Assembly (NCBI RefSeq): GCF_005954645.2
Contig: NZ_CP040695.2
Coordinates: forward strand, 1,178,001 to 1,242,000
Length of the DNA stretch: 64,000 bases
From: Nocardioides sp. S-1144
Lineage (GTDB): Bacteria > Actinomycetota > Actinomycetes > Propionibacteriales > Nocardioidaceae
Direction: 5' to 3'
The notes under the pieces were generated by a model that searched no databases, had not been told where the DNA came from, and worked only from the letters and a program-made list of their open reading frames with translations. Below are positions 34,963 through 44,511 of the stretch, one piece after another (position 1 is the first letter of the stretch; each line of letters starts with the position of its first letter). The position numbers and the translations under genes were made by a program.

Positions 34963-35903
34963 CACTTCTCCTGCCGTGCGTCGGCGAGGTCGACGCGGAA
35001 GATCTTGACGATGAGGAACGCGATCACCAGCACCGACAGGAACAGCAGGACCGAGAGGGCCGAGCCGATGCCGATCTGGAACTGCTCGATCGTCTGCCGG
35101 TAGGTCAGGAAGCTGATCGACTCGGTGTTCTGCGCCCCCGCCGTCATCACGAAGATGTTGTCGAAGATGCGGTAGGCGTCGAGGGCGCGGAAGAGCACCG
35201 CGACCATGATCGCGGCCCGCATGTTCGGGAGGATGACGCGCGTCAGGCGCTGCGTCCACGTGGCACCGTCGACCTTGGCGGCCTCGATCATGTCCTCGGA
35301 GACCTGCGCCAGACCGGCGAGGAGGAGCAGCGACATGAACGGGGTGGTCTTCCAGATCTCGGAGACCATGATCGCGACCACCGCGGGCGTCGTCTCGCCG
35401 AACCAGTTGAAGTCCGCGGCGAGACCGGGGATCCAGCTGTTCACGAAGCCGTTCTGGTAGCTGAACGCGAACTGCCACGCGAAGCCGGAGACCACGGTGA
35501 TGATGCCGTAGGGCACCAGGATCGAGGTCCGGATGACGCCGCGGGCGAAGATCACCCGGTGCATCACCATCGCGAAGGCGAAGCCGATGACCAGCTCGAA
35601 GGCCACGGTGACCACCATGTACAGCACGGTGATGCCGGTGGTCTTCCACAGCAGCGGGTCGGTCAGCGCGACCGCGTAGTTGCCGAACCAGATGAACTCG
35701 CGGTCGTCGGGCGCGGTCAGGGAGTAGTTGAACAGCGACAGGTACAGCGCCCGGAGCATCGGGAACGCGGTCACCACCAGCATCAGCACGATCGCCGGGG
35801 CGACCAGCTTCTGGCCGAGGCGGGCCTCGGCGCGCGACCGGTCGCTCTCGACCGGCTTGGCGGCGCGGCGGTCCTTCACGGGGGTGTCGGTCTGGGTCGT
35901 CAC
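34962..35903 (-). CDS. Carbohydrate ABC transporter permease (MalF type)
   Basis: The 313-residue permease carries the EAA loop (DMIEAAKVDGATWTQRL) and six spans after a charged cytoplasmic N terminus of about 35 residues. It starts with GTG 35903, overlapping the stop of the solute-binding protein gene (GTGA). It pairs with the MalG-type permease; the sugar is unknown. Confidence 0.93.
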   Translation of the reverse strand: MTTQTDTPVKDRRAAKPVESDRSRAEARLGQKLVAPAIVLMLVVTAFPMLRALYLSLFNYSLTAPDDREFIWFGNYAVALTDPLLWKTTGITVLYMVVTVAFELVIGFAFAMVMHRVIFARGVIRTSILVPYGIITVVSGFAWQFAFSYQNGFVNSWIPGLAADFNWFGETTPAVVAIMVSEIWKTTPFMSLLLLAGLAQVSEDMIEAAKVDGATWTQRLTRVILPNMRAAIMVAVLFRALDAYRIFDNIFVMTAGAQNTESISFLTYRQTIEQFQIGIGSALSVLLFLSVLVIAFLIVKIFRVDLADARQEK

Positions 35904-37228
35904 AGGAGCGCCTTTCCGTCGAGGACGTCCTGCAGGAACTTCGCGGACTCGGCCGGGGTCGAGTCGGGGTCGACCGCCGTCGGGGAGTGCCAGCGGCTCT
36001 GCACGGCCTGCGAGATCAGCGCGTAGTAGGCGCTCTTGGGCCGGGCCCCACCCTCGTCGAGGCTGGTCTGCCAGAGCTCGAGCAGCTCCGGCGGGTAGGC
36101 CTCCTGCAGCTCGGCGGAGTCGTAGTTGGCGCCGCGGGCCGGCATCAGGCCGGCGTCACGGGCCAGGGCGACCTGCGCCTCGTCGGAGGCGACGCACTGG
36201 GCGGCCTCCAGGGCGAACTCGGGGTACTCGGTGAACGCGCCGACGCCGATGTCGATGCCGCCGACCGGCGGGGCCGACGGCTCGCCCTCGACGGTCTGCG
36301 GGTAGCGGGCGAAGCCGAGGTCGTCGAACTGGTCCTGGGTGATGTCGCCGGTCTCGATGAGACCCTCGTAGTTCTTGTAGGCGAAGGTCCAGTTGAGCAT
36401 GAACTCGCCCGGGCCCTCGGCGGGGAACATCTGGCCGAGGCTGGTGCCCTCGTTCGACACCGTCAGGTCGCTCTGGGCGGCGCTGGAGTCGGCGAGCTTC
36501 TGGATCACCGCGGCCGCGGCCTTGCCGGCGTCGGAGTCGATGTCGACCTGGGCGTCCTTGCCGGACTCTGTGTCGGAGACGATGTCGCCGCCGGCGCCGA
36601 GGATCATCGCGTTGATCCACACGACGTAGGCCTCGTAGCGGTTGGCCTGGACGCCGACGGTGCCGCCGTTGTCGGCGGCGGCGTCGATGACCTGGTCGAA
36701 GGTGACCGGCTGGCTCATGTCGAGGCCGGCGGCCTCGGCGAGCGACTTGCGGTACCAGAGGACCTGGGTGTTGGCCCACTGCGGAGCCGCGTAGACCTTG
36801 TCCTCCCACATCACGGTGTCGAGCGGGCCGTCGAGGATGCCCTCGGTCACCGCGTCGCCGGCCTCGCCCTCGAACTCCAGCAGCCAGCCCGCGTTCGCGA
36901 ACTCCGGCACGAAGACCGGGTCGAGGCTCATCAGGTCCGTCGAGGAGTCCTCGGCGGCCAGGCGCCGGGCCAGCTGGGTGCGCTGGTCGGTGGCGCCGGA
37001 CGGCAGCAGCTGGACCTCGATGTCGTACTCGTCGGTGCTGCACTCGGCGGCGTACTGGGTCAGCACCTCGACGCCGTCCGGGTTCACGTACCAGTTGAGC
37101 GTGGGCTTCCCGCTGCTGCCGCACGCGCTCAGCAGGGTCGCGGTCAACACCGTCACCGACCCTGCGGCCGCGGCTCTCCTGAGCCGACTGCGGCGGCGCC
37201 GTCTCGCGCCCTCTCCGACCTTCTGCAT
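35900..37228 (-). CDS. Extracellular sugar-binding lipoprotein
   Basis: The 442-residue protein has an unusually Arg-rich signal peptide (residues 8-20), a hydrophobic core and the lipobox LLSAC at about residues 32-36, so it should be a lipoprotein on the outer membrane face. The rest is a family 1 (MalE-like) solute-binding fold. ATG 37228 has GGAGGG about 9 nt upstream; a GTG start 11 codons further out is less likely. It is the first gene of a four-gene importer operon (binding protein, two permeases, ATPase). Confidence 0.92.
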   Translation of the reverse strand: MQKVGEGARRRRRSRLRRAAAAGSVTVLTATLLSACGSSGKPTLNWYVNPDGVEVLTQYAAECSTDEYDIEVQLLPSGATDQRTQLARRLAAEDSSTDLMSLDPVFVPEFANAGWLLEFEGEAGDAVTEGILDGPLDTVMWEDKVYAAPQWANTQVLWYRKSLAEAAGLDMSQPVTFDQVIDAAADNGGTVGVQANRYEAYVVWINAMILGAGGDIVSDTESGKDAQVDIDSDAGKAAAAVIQKLADSSAAQSDLTVSNEGTSLGQMFPAEGPGEFMLNWTFAYKNYEGLIETGDITQDQFDDLGFARYPQTVEGEPSAPPVGGIDIGVGAFTEYPEFALEAAQCVASDEAQVALARDAGLMPARGANYDSAELQEAYPPELLELWQTSLDEGGARPKSAYYALISQAVQSRWHSPTAVDPDSTPAESAKFLQDVLDGKALL

Positions 37229-37284
37229 GTCTGGACACCCTCCCGTTGTGGTCTGCCCCACACCTTGTCCGGATTGCCGGGACG

Positions 37285-37312
37285 TGTCTAGTCCGTGCCG
37301 GGGTGGTGTCCA
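37285..37312 (-). promoter_or_regulatory. Promoter of the sugar ABC operon
   Basis: On the minus strand TGGACA (37312-37307) and TAGACA (37290-37285) are separated by 16 bp, close to a vegetative sigma promoter. The leader would be about 50 nt, long enough for the GGAGGG ribosome-binding site. This contrasts with the leaderless genes around it. No convincing LacI-type operator was found. Confidence 0.5.
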
Positions 37313-37422
37313 CTTCGCGGCGAACCGGCCTCGCGCGGGGCTCAGGCCCGCGGTTGACCGTGATCGAGCCTGCTGGCGCTGGGGACGCTAGTCCACCGAC
37401 CCGCGCCGTCGGCGGGCGGGCC

Positions 37423-38349
37423 TCAGGCGCTGCGGTCGGTCCCGGCGCGGTCGGCGTTGCGGCGGATCGTCTGCGCGAAGGTCTCGAAGAGGGCCGGCGG
37501 CATGTCGTGGCCCATCCCGTCGACGAGCAGCAGCTCGGCACCCGGGACGGCGGCCGCGGTGGCCCGCCCCCCGGACACGTGCACCATCCGGTCGGCCAGC
37601 CCGTGGACGACGGCCGTCGGCACGGGCAGCGCGCGCAGGCCCGGCGTCCGGTCGGGCTGGGTGACGATGGCGGCCATCTGGCGGGTCATCCCGGCCAGGG
37701 TGACGCCGCGGTCGTAGGTCTCGGCCGCCCGCTTCTCGGTGGCCTCCCGGGTGGTGGGGTAGCCGGGGGAGCCGATGAGCTTCCACGTCGCGACGTTCGA
37801 CTGGATGTAGGCGGCGCGGCCGCTGCCGCGCGCCAGCAGGTTCCTGAACAGCACCGGGTGCTGCCAGCCGACCGTGCGGCGTCCGGTGGTCGACATGATG
37901 CTCGTCATCGAGCGCACCCGCGCGGGGTGGGCGATCGCCATCGCCTGGGCGATCATCCCGCCCATCGACACGCCGGCGACGTGCGCCGACTCCAGGCCGA
38001 GGTGGTCGAGCAGGCCGAAGACGTCGCCGGCCATGTCGTCGAGGGTGTACGGCGCCCGCACCGGCAGCCCGGCGAAGGCGCGGACCAGCATGGTCCGGGT
38101 GACGCGGCCCTTGCCGCGGCTCGACCGGCCGGCGTCGCGGTTGTCGAAGCGGACGACGTGGAAGCCGGCGCGCGCGAGCATCTCGCAGAGCTCGGGGTCC
38201 CACCAGGTCATCGGTCCGCCCAGACCCATCACGAGCACCAGCGGCTCGTCGGCGGGGTCGCCGTAGGTCTGGTAGCAGAGCTCGATGTCGGGTGAGACGG
38301 GGGCGAAGAGCTCCTCGGAGACGGTCACGGGCGTCGCGCTGGAGGTCAT
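37423..38349 (-). CDS. Alpha/beta hydrolase
   Basis: The 308-residue protein has the alpha/beta-hydrolase core: the oxyanion MGLGGPMTWW region, the nucleophile S128 in GVSMGGM, an aspartate after VVHGLADRMV, and the histidine of DGMGHDMP. It belongs with small-molecule ester or lactone hydrolases such as TesA/EstB types; the substrate cannot be assigned. ATG 38349 has a GGGGGG tract 2-7 nt upstream. It is divergent from a second hydrolase gene. Confidence 0.88.
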   Translation of the reverse strand: MTSSATPVTVSEELFAPVSPDIELCYQTYGDPADEPLVLVMGLGGPMTWWDPELCEMLARAGFHVVRFDNRDAGRSSRGKGRVTRTMLVRAFAGLPVRAPYTLDDMAGDVFGLLDHLGLESAHVAGVSMGGMIAQAMAIAHPARVRSMTSIMSTTGRRTVGWQHPVLFRNLLARGSGRAAYIQSNVATWKLIGSPGYPTTREATEKRAAETYDRGVTLAGMTRQMAAIVTQPDRTPGLRALPVPTAVVHGLADRMVHVSGGRATAAAVPGAELLLVDGMGHDMPPALFETFAQTIRRNADRAGTDRSA

Positions 38350-38424
38350 CCCCCCATCAAACCAAACGAGCGTTGGTGCGGTGATCCCCTCCAGGAGGCG
38401 AAACCTCCCCGTAACATGCGCCGC

Positions 38425-39255
38425 GTGACCGACAGCCCGCTCGCCTCCTTCCTGCTGCCCGACGGCTACGCCCGGCCGTCGCTGGCGGCGGTGCTGCAGG
38501 AGCGCACCGTGGTCGTCGAGGCCGGCCGGTACGTCGTCCGGGCCCGGCAGGAGCGCCGCGAGCGCCGGTCGCGGCCCTACACCGGCCGCTCGGCCGCGCG
38601 CGCGGTCGAGCCGGTCATCCTGGTGCCCGGCTTCACCGCCGGTGACGGCTCGCTGCGGCTGATGGCGCGCACCCTGCGCGAGCGCGGCTACCGCACCTAC
38701 CGCTCGCAGATCCGGGCCAACGTCGGCTGCACGCTCAACGCCGCCGCTCAGCTCGAGTCCCGCCTCGAGGCGATCGCGCTGCGGCGTGGCACGCGGGTGC
38801 AGGTCGTGGGGCACAGCCTCGGCGGGATGATCGCCCGCGGCATCGCTGTCCGCCGCCCCGACCTGGTCTCCGGCATCGTCACCCTGGGCAGCCCGATGCT
38901 CGCGCCCGCCGCCCACCACGTGGCGCTGTCGTGGGGCGTGGAGACGCTGGTGCGGCTCAGCCGGGCCGGCGTGCCGGGCCTGATGGCGGAGGAGTGCGTC
39001 GCCGGCGTCTGCGCCCGCCAGAGCTTCGACGAGTGCCGCGCCCCGCTCTCGCCCGACGTCACCTTCACCGCGGTCTACTCCCGCCGCGACGGCGTCGTCG
39101 ACTGGCGCGCCTGCATCGACCCGACCGCCGTCGCCGTCGAGGTCGGCTCCTCCCACCTCGGCATGGCCTTCGACCCCGCCGTCATCGACCACGTCAGCGC
39201 GGCCCTGCGCCGTGGCGCCGACGGGGTCGGCGTCCGCGGGCTGCAGATCGCCTGA
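38425..39255 (+). CDS. Alpha/beta hydrolase of lipase/PGAP1 type
   Basis: The 276-residue protein contains VILVPGFTAGDGSL, the nucleophile S131 in VVGHSLGGMIARG, an Asp in YSRRDGVVDW and the late histidine SSHLGMAF. This is the lipase or triacylglycerol-lipase-like class; it lacks a signal peptide and is probably cytoplasmic. GTG 38425 is preferred over ATG 38416 because TAACAT at 38412-38417 ends 7 nt before it. The stop is immediately followed by a 51-bp tandem repeat array. Confidence 0.86.
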   Translation: MTDSPLASFLLPDGYARPSLAAVLQERTVVVEAGRYVVRARQERRERRSRPYTGRSAARAVEPVILVPGFTAGDGSLRLMARTLRERGYRTYRSQIRANVGCTLNAAAQLESRLEAIALRRGTRVQVVGHSLGGMIARGIAVRRPDLVSGIVTLGSPMLAPAAHHVALSWGVETLVRLSRAGVPGLMAEECVAGVCARQSFDECRAPLSPDVTFTAVYSRRDGVVDWRACIDPTAVAVEVGSSHLGMAFDPAVIDHVSAALRRGADGVGVRGLQIA

Positions 39256-39261
39256 GCTAAT

Positions 39262-39592
39262 CCGCGCGATCGCGTGGTTTGGGTCGGGTTCTGGGGGGTC
39301 GACCGCACCGATCCGCGCGATTGCGCGGTTTGGGTCGGGTTCTGGGGGGTCGACCGCACCGATCCGCGCGATTGCGCGGTTTGGGTCGGGTTCTGGGGGG
39401 TCGACCGCACCGATCCGCGCGATCGCGCGGTTTGGGTCGGGATCTGGGGGGTCGACCGCACCGATCCGCGCGATCGCGCGGTTTGGGTCGGGTTCTGGGG
39501 GGTCGACCGCACCGATCCGCGCGATCGCGCGGTTTGGGTCGGGAATTGGAGGGCCGACCGGACCAAACCGAGCGATCGCGCGGTTTGGGTAG
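39262..39592. repeat. 51-bp tandem repeat array with palindromic cores
   Basis: Six complete 51-bp units start at 39262, 39313, 39364, 39415, 39466 and 39517, and a diverged seventh begins at 39568. Each begins with CCGCGCGATCGCGCGG or a close variant (a perfect 16-bp palindrome in three units), continues with TTTGGGTCGGG, and ends with a second palindrome GGTCGACC. Because the period is a multiple of three, open frames run through on both strands, but these are not evidence of coding. The array fills the gap between the convergent lipase and glpX genes. Confidence 0.92.
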
Positions 39593-39612
39593 GTGCACGG
39601 GGACGGACCGCA

Positions 39613-39628
39613 CGGACCCCGGGGTCCG
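39613..39628. terminator. Palindrome near the glpX end
   Basis: CGGACCCCGGGGTCCG is a perfect 16-bp palindrome between the repeat array and the stop of glpX. As RNA it would form a stem only with a small loop opened in the centre, so terminator function is tentative. Confidence 0.4.
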
Positions 39629-39674
39629 GGCCCGTTCCGGCGGAGGGTCGGCTCGAGCTCGGGACCGACGTGGG

Positions 39675-40709
39675 TTACTGGCCGCCGAAGTCGATGGCCG
39701 AGAAGTGCCGGAGCTTCTCGAGGGCGTGGTCGGAGTGGATCGAGCGGATGGTGCCGCTGCGCGAGCGCATGACCAGGGAGTGGGTGCTGACGCCGCCGGA
39801 GGTGTAGCGCACGCCCTTGAGCAGCTCGCCGTCGGTGATGCCGGTGGCGACGAAGAAGCAGTCGTCGCCCGAGACCAGCTCGTCGGTCGTGAGGATCGTG
39901 TCGGGGCTCAGGTCGTGGCCGGCGTCGAGGGCGCGCTGGCGCTCCTCGTCGTCCTTGGGCCACAACCGGCCCTGGATGACGCCGTCCATGCACTTGAGCG
40001 CGCAGGCCGCGATGATCCCCTCGGGGGTGCCGCCGATGCCGAGCAGCAGGTCGATGCCGGTCTCGGGACGTGCCGCCATGATCGCGCCGGCGACATCGCC
40101 GTCGGAGATGAACTTGATCATCGCGCCGGTGGCGCGGATGTCGTCGACGAGCTGGCTGTGGCGGGGCCGGTCGAGCAGCACGACGGTGACGTCGGAGGGC
40201 CGCTTGCCCTTCGCCCGGGCGACCTGGCGGATGTTCTCCGCGACGGGGTAGCGCAGGTCGACGACGTCGGCGGCCTCGGGGCCGGTGACCAGCTTCTCCA
40301 TGTAGAACACCGCCGACGGGTCGTACATGGAGCCGCGCGGCGACACCGCGAGCACGGCGACGGCGTTCGTCATGCCCTTGGCGGTGAGGGTGGTGCCGTC
40401 GATCGGGTCGACGGCGACGTCGCACTCCGGCCCGGTGCCGTCGCCGACCTCCTCGCCGTTGTAGAGCATGGGGGCGTTGTCCTTCTCGCCCTCGCCGATG
40501 ACGACGGTGCCGCGCATCCCGATCGTCGAGATCATCACCCGCATCGCGTTCACCGCGACCTCGTCGGCGCCGTCCTTGTCGCCGCGCCCCACCCAGCGGC
40601 CGGCGGCCATCGCGGCCGCCTCGGTGACGCGCACCAGCTCGAGCGCGAGGTTGCGGTCGGGCTGCGACGGGTGGACCTCGAAGGGCCGGGGCGCGGAGGC
40701 GGGACTCAT
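39675..40709 (-). CDS. glpX: Fructose-1,6-bisphosphatase class II (GlpX)
   Basis: The enzyme hydrolyses fructose 1,6-bisphosphate in gluconeogenesis; class II is the usual type in actinobacteria. The metal-binding [11 protein letters not shown] motif, the [11 protein letters not shown] segment and [12 protein letters not shown] are present. The length (344) matches the family. ATG 40709 follows TACGAT on the minus strand by 6 nt. The stop is TAA, uncommon in this GC-rich genome. Confidence 0.95.
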   Translation of the reverse strand: MSPASAPRPFEVHPSQPDRNLALELVRVTEAAAMAAGRWVGRGDKDGADEVAVNAMRVMISTIGMRGTVVIGEGEKDNAPMLYNGEEVGDGTGPECDVAVDPIDGTTLTAKGMTNAVAVLAVSPRGSMYDPSAVFYMEKLVTGPEAADVVDLRYPVAENIRQVARAKGKRPSDVTVVLLDRPRHSQLVDDIRATGAMIKFISDGDVAGAIMAARPETGIDLLLGIGGTPEGIIAACALKCMDGVIQGRLWPKDDEERQRALDAGHDLSPDTILTTDELVSGDDCFFVATGITDGELLKGVRYTSGGVSTHSLVMRSRSGTIRSIHSDHALEKLRHFSAIDFGGQ

Positions 40710-40744
40710 GGCCGGATCGTATCGGTCCGCCGGGGTCGCGACGG

Positions 40745-41968
40745 TCAGGCGAGGAGGTGGAGGGTGGTCACCGCGGCCAGGAGCGACACCGGCGTCAGCA
40801 GCAGCGCCACGCGGTGGAACTCCGCCAGCGGGGCGTGCTCCCCGGAGGCGTGCAGGGTGCGGCGCCACAGCAGGTTGGCCAGCGAGCCCGACAGCGTCAG
40901 CCCCGAGCCGACGTTGAGCCCGATCAGCGCGGCCAGCACCGCGAGGTCCCCGAGCGGGGCGACCAGCGGCACCAGCAGCAGCGTCGCCGACAGGTTGGTC
41001 AGCACGTTGGCCAGGGCGGTGGCCAGGAGCGCGACGACGAGCAGGCCGACGAACGACGTCGTGTCCGGGACGACGTCCGCCACCGCCTCACCCAGGAAGC
41101 CCTCCGCGATCGCCGCGACCACGACGCCCAGCGCGAGCACCAGCAGGGCGAACTCGGGGTGCGCCGACCGGGCGACGTCCCCGGCGGCGAGCAGGCCCCG
41201 CGCGGCGCCCCAGGCCACCAGCACCGCCGCGGCCGCACCGGCGACCCAGGCCGGGTCGACGCCGTACGGCGAGGTCGCGGCGAAGCCGACGAGCATGGCC
41301 GCCACGACGAGCGCCGGCACGACCGGGAACGCGACGTCGGGCGTCTCGCCCCCGGTCGCCGGGGCGGCCAGGTCGCGGCGGAACAGCAGCCGCAGGCCGA
41401 CGTACTCGACCACGAGGACGACGACCAGGACCGGCGCCATCCGGGCCGCGAAGCCGGCGAAGGTGAGGTCGAGCGACGGCAGCGCGAGCAGGTTGGTGAG
41501 GTTGGAGACCGGCAGCAGCAGCGAGGCCGAGTTCGCCATCCGCAGGCAGGCGTAGGCACCCGGCCGGGGCAGGACGCCGTCGGCCCGCGCGGCGGCGACG
41601 ACCACCGGCGTCAGCAGCACGACGGTCGCGTCGAGGCTGAGCACGGCCGTCACCGCGGCGGCGACCAGGAACGCGACGGTGAGCAGCCGGGTCGGGCCGC
41701 CGTGCCGCAACAGGCGCGCGGACGCCGCGAACAGGCCGGCCCGGTCGCACACGTGCGCGGTCACCAGGATCGCCACCAGGAACAGCACGACGGGCAGCAG
41801 GTCCAGGACGGTGTCGCGGGTCTCCTCGAGGGTGATCAGCCCGCAGACCAGGACGGTCGCGATCGCCGCCAGCGAGACCAGCGCCTCGACGCTGCGCCGG
41901 GGGTGGCGGTAGGCGACGACGAGCAGGGCGAGGAGCGCGGCCACGGCGGGCAGGTCGACCAGTGGCAC
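40745..41968 (-). CDS. SLC13/ArsB-type anion permease
   Basis: The 407-residue protein has about eleven hydrophobic spans and the two-repeat layout of the ion-transporter superfamily: [22 protein letters not shown] in the first half and [17 protein letters not shown] with [12 protein letters not shown] in the second. These re-entrant loop motifs occur in ArsB and SLC13 carriers, so arsenite, dicarboxylate or similar anions are possible. No arsenic genes are nearby. GTG 41968 has TAGATT on the minus strand 6 nt upstream. Confidence 0.82.
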   Translation of the reverse strand: MPLVDLPAVAALLALLVVAYRHPRRSVEALVSLAAIATVLVCGLITLEETRDTVLDLLPVVLFLVAILVTAHVCDRAGLFAASARLLRHGGPTRLLTVAFLVAAAVTAVLSLDATVVLLTPVVVAAARADGVLPRPGAYACLRMANSASLLLPVSNLTNLLALPSLDLTFAGFAARMAPVLVVVLVVEYVGLRLLFRRDLAAPATGGETPDVAFPVVPALVVAAMLVGFAATSPYGVDPAWVAGAAAAVLVAWGAARGLLAAGDVARSAHPEFALLVLALGVVVAAIAEGFLGEAVADVVPDTTSFVGLLVVALLATALANVLTNLSATLLLVPLVAPLGDLAVLAALIGLNVGSGLTLSGSLANLLWRRTLHASGEHAPLAEFHRVALLLTPVSLLAAVTTLHLLA

Positions 41969-42022
41969 CCCGGCAATCTAGTCCGCCCCACGCCTGGGAC
42001 GATGGTCGCGTGGTGGACGTCG

Positions 42023-42625
42023 ATGAGTGAGCGGGGCGGTCGCTACGAGCGTTCCTTCGGCGGGCTCGTCGGGGCGATGGTCGTGGCGGTCATCATCGTC
42101 CTGGTCCTGGTGGTGGCGCGCGGCCTGCTCAGCAGCGACGTCGACAACACCGACCGGCCGGCCGTCGACTACCTCGAGAACGTCGAGCAGCTGCAGCGCA
42201 GCGACATCGGGGTGGTCTACCCCGCCACCCTGCCGAGCGGGTGGAGCGTCACCTCCGTCGACGTAGCCGACATCGAGCGCCCTGGGGCCCTGCCCGCGAT
42301 CGGCTTCGACCTGCTCACCGACGACGACAAGTACGTCGGCGTCAAGGTCGAGCAGGAGTCGGCCGAGGACCTCCTCGAGGAGTACGTCGACGAGGACCCC
42401 GCCGAGACCGACCCGCTGACCGACGCCGGGGGGCCGGGCCTGGCCACCGACTGGGCCGGCTGGGAGGACGACGGCGGCGACCGGGCCTTCACCGCGACCT
42501 ACGGCGAGGACCGCACCGTGCTGGTGTTCGGGGCCGTGTCGGCCGACGAGCTCGCCGACCTGGTCGGGCGGCTGACCGACGCCACCCTGCCGGGGGTCAC
42601 CCCCCAGGCTGCTCCTTCGTCATGA
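42023..42625 (+). CDS. DUF4245 membrane-anchored protein
   Basis: The 200-residue protein has one N-terminal membrane span (about residues 13-35) and an extracytoplasmic, Asp/Glu-rich domain with the VVYPATLPSGWSVTSV start typical of the DUF4245 family, whose function is unknown. ATG 42023 is favoured over an in-frame ATG at 42002 because the protein then begins MSERGGRYERS like its relatives and a GGTGGA lies upstream. Its 3' end overlaps xseB by 29 bp on the opposite strand. Confidence 0.84.
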   Translation: MSERGGRYERSFGGLVGAMVVAVIIVLVLVVARGLLSSDVDNTDRPAVDYLENVEQLQRSDIGVVYPATLPSGWSVTSVDVADIERPGALPAIGFDLLTDDDKYVGVKVEQESAEDLLEEYVDEDPAETDPLTDAGGPGLATDWAGWEDDGGDRAFTATYGEDRTVLVFGAVSADELADLVGRLTDATLPGVTPQAAPSS

Positions 42626-42809
42626 CCGCCTCGAGGCGCTGACGCGCTCCGTCGAGCCAGTCCTGGCACACGGTGGCCAGCGCCTCGCCGCGCTCCCACA
42701 GCGCCAGCGACTCCTCGAGCGTCGTGCCCCCGGTCTCGAGCCGGCGGACGACGTCGACGAGCTCCTCGCGCGCCTCCTCGTAGCTGGGGGTCTGGTCGGT
42801 GGCGCTCAT
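42597..42809 (-). CDS. xseB: Exodeoxyribonuclease VII small subunit
   Basis: The 70-residue XseB subunit binds as several copies to XseA to form exonuclease VII, which degrades single-stranded DNA to acid-soluble oligonucleotides. The [19 protein letters not shown] and [14 protein letters not shown] segments are diagnostic. ATG 42809 overlaps the xseA stop (ATGA), so it is translated with xseA. The last 29 bp overlap the end of the DUF4245 gene. Confidence 0.95.
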   Translation of the reverse strand: MSATDQTPSYEEAREELVDVVRRLETGGTTLEESLALWERGEALATVCQDWLDGARQRLEAVMTKEQPGG

Positions 42810-44062
42810 GGGGCGGGCTCCTCGCTCGGTGCTGCGGCGGCTGCTGCGGTGGTGGTGGAGGTGACGTCGGCGTGGACGCGGCCGTCGACGACCCGGACGC
42901 TGACGGCGTCGCCGCCGGCCAGGCCGGCGACCGAGGTGATCACGTGCCCGTCGGCGTCCTGGAGGACGGCGTAGCCGCGCTCGAGGGTGGCCAGCGGCGA
43001 CAGCGCGCGGGCCCGGGCCCGCTGGTGGCCGATGTCGTCGGAGGCCCGGTCGAGCGCGTGCCGCAGGGTGCGGCGGGCCCGCTCGCGGAAGGTGGCGAGC
43101 TCCTCGGTGCGCCGGTCGACGAGCGTGCGGGGGTCGGCGAGGGCCGGCCGGGAGCGCAGCGCGTCGAGGCCGGCCTGCTCGCGGGCCACGGCGCCGAGCA
43201 CCAGCGAGCGCAGCCGCTCGCGGGCCGAGGCGACGGCGTGGGCCTCCGCCGCGACGTCGGGGACGACGAGCTTGGCGGCGTCGGTGGGGGTGGCGGCGCG
43301 GACGTCGGCGACCAGGTCGAGCAGGGGGTTGTCCTGCTCGTGGCCGATCGCCGAGACGACCGGGGTGCGGGCCTTGGCCACCGCCCGCAGGAGTCCCTCG
43401 TCGGAGAAGGGGAGCAGGTCCTCGACCGAGCCACCGCCGCGGGCGATGACGACGACGTCGACGGTCTCGTCGCGGTCGAGCCGGGCCAGCGCCTCCATCA
43501 CCTCGCCGGCGGCCCGCGGCCCCTGCATGGTCGCGTGCGCGACGGCGAACCCGACCGCCGGCCAGCGTCGCCGGGCGAGGTCGAGGACGTCGCGCTCGGC
43601 GGCCGAGCGCGGCGCCGTGACCAGCCCGACCTTGCCGGGCAGGAACGGCAGGGTGCGCTTGAGCGCCGGGTCGAAGAGCCCCTCCGCGGCCAGCAGCTGG
43701 CGGCGCCGCTCAATCTGGGCGAGCAGCTCGCCGAGCCCGACCATCCGGATCTCGCGGGCGTGCAGCGAGAGGGTGCCCCGGTTGGCGTAGTAGGACGGCT
43801 TGGCGTGCACGAGCACGCTGGCGCCCTCCACGAGCGGGGGGTTCATCGAGTCGAGCAGCGTGCGGGAGCAGGTGACCGGGACCGAGATGTCGGCGACGGA
43901 GTCGCGCAGGGTGAGGAAGACCGTCTGCAGGCCGGGCCGCCGGCTCAGCTGCGCGATCTGGCCCTCGACCCACACCGCGCCGAGCCGGTCGATCCAGCCC
44001 GAGATCGCGTTCGCGACCTGCCGGACGGGTGCCGGCTGCTCGGGTGAGGTGTCCAGGGCCAT
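42806..44062 (-). CDS. xseA: Exodeoxyribonuclease VII large subunit
   Basis: XseA is the catalytic subunit of exonuclease VII. The N-terminal OB-fold ([25 protein letters not shown]) is followed by the catalytic part with [17 protein letters not shown] and [17 protein letters not shown], then a coiled-coil region and a C-terminal [13 protein letters not shown] segment. The 418-residue length is normal. ATG 44062 is chosen because TAGCCT on the minus strand ends 7 nt before it; the TAG of this hexamer is also the stop of the upstream GntR gene. Confidence 0.95.
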   Translation of the reverse strand: MALDTSPEQPAPVRQVANAISGWIDRLGAVWVEGQIAQLSRRPGLQTVFLTLRDSVADISVPVTCSRTLLDSMNPPLVEGASVLVHAKPSYYANRGTLSLHAREIRMVGLGELLAQIERRRQLLAAEGLFDPALKRTLPFLPGKVGLVTAPRSAAERDVLDLARRRWPAVGFAVAHATMQGPRAAGEVMEALARLDRDETVDVVVIARGGGSVEDLLPFSDEGLLRAVAKARTPVVSAIGHEQDNPLLDLVADVRAATPTDAAKLVVPDVAAEAHAVASARERLRSLVLGAVAREQAGLDALRSRPALADPRTLVDRRTEELATFRERARRTLRHALDRASDDIGHQRARARALSPLATLERGYAVLQDADGHVITSVAGLAGGDAVSVRVVDGRVHADVTSTTTAAAAAAPSEEPAP

Positions 44063-44072
44063 GCCGGGGAGG

Positions 44073-44447
44073 CTACTGGTGCCTCCCGACACCGTCGCCG
44101 GCCCACCGGGCCTCCAGCAGGCGCACCGCCTCGGCCAGGGTGAGGCCGAGCCGGCGGGCGGTGGCGGCGAACTCGTCGGCGGCGTCGGCGGCGTCGGCCG
44201 GGGCCGCGGGAGCGGCGACGAAGGTGCCCCGCCGGCCCTCGGTGACCACCACGCCGTCGGCCTCCAGCTCGGTGTAGACCCGCTGCACCGTGCGGACGCC
44301 GACGCCGAGCTCCTCGGCCAGCCCCCGCACCGTGGGCAGCCGGGTGCCCGCGGGCAGGTCGCCGGAGGCGGCGCGCCCGGCCACCTGGGCGCGCAGCTGC
44401 TCGTAGATGGGCGAGGAGGACTGCGGGTCGGGGGGCTGGATGCTCAC
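44073..44447 (-). CDS. GntR-family regulator (short, YtrA-like)
   Basis: The 124-residue protein has a GntR winged helix ([38 protein letters not shown] to [10 protein letters not shown]) and only a short C-terminal helix of about 35 residues, so it is the YtrA-type without a large ligand domain. Such regulators usually control ABC exporters, but none is adjacent; the neighbours are xseAB and a sugar kinase. GTG 44447 follows TACGGT by 6 nt on the minus strand. Its stop doubles as part of the xseA promoter. Confidence 0.9.
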   Translation of the reverse strand: MSIQPPDPQSSSPIYEQLRAQVAGRAASGDLPAGTRLPTVRGLAEELGVGVRTVQRVYTELEADGVVVTEGRRGTFVAAPAAPADAADAADEFAATARRLGLTLAEAVRLLEARWAGDGVGRHQ

Positions 44448-44511
44448 GGAGTCACCGTACGCACGACCACGGACAACCGCACCGGCTCGACGGGCTGGTA
44501 GGAAGTGGGGC

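Noticed and set aside
39262..39592. CRISPR array
   Set aside because: Units are contiguous 51-bp copies of one sequence with no unique spacers, and no cas genes are in the window.
39212..39592. Coding repeat protein with 17-residue units
   Set aside because: The frame has no plausible promoter or ribosome-binding site, begins inside the lipase gene in another frame, and equal-length frames exist on the other strand. The period of 51 explains the openness.
37423..40425. 1000-codon open frame on the minus strand spanning hydrolase, repeat array and part of glpX
   Set aside because: Only its downstream 308 codons (37423-38349) are a recognisable protein. The rest is antisense to the lipase gene, the repeat array (51-bp period keeps frames open) and out of frame with glpX; GC-rich DNA gives long open antisense frames.
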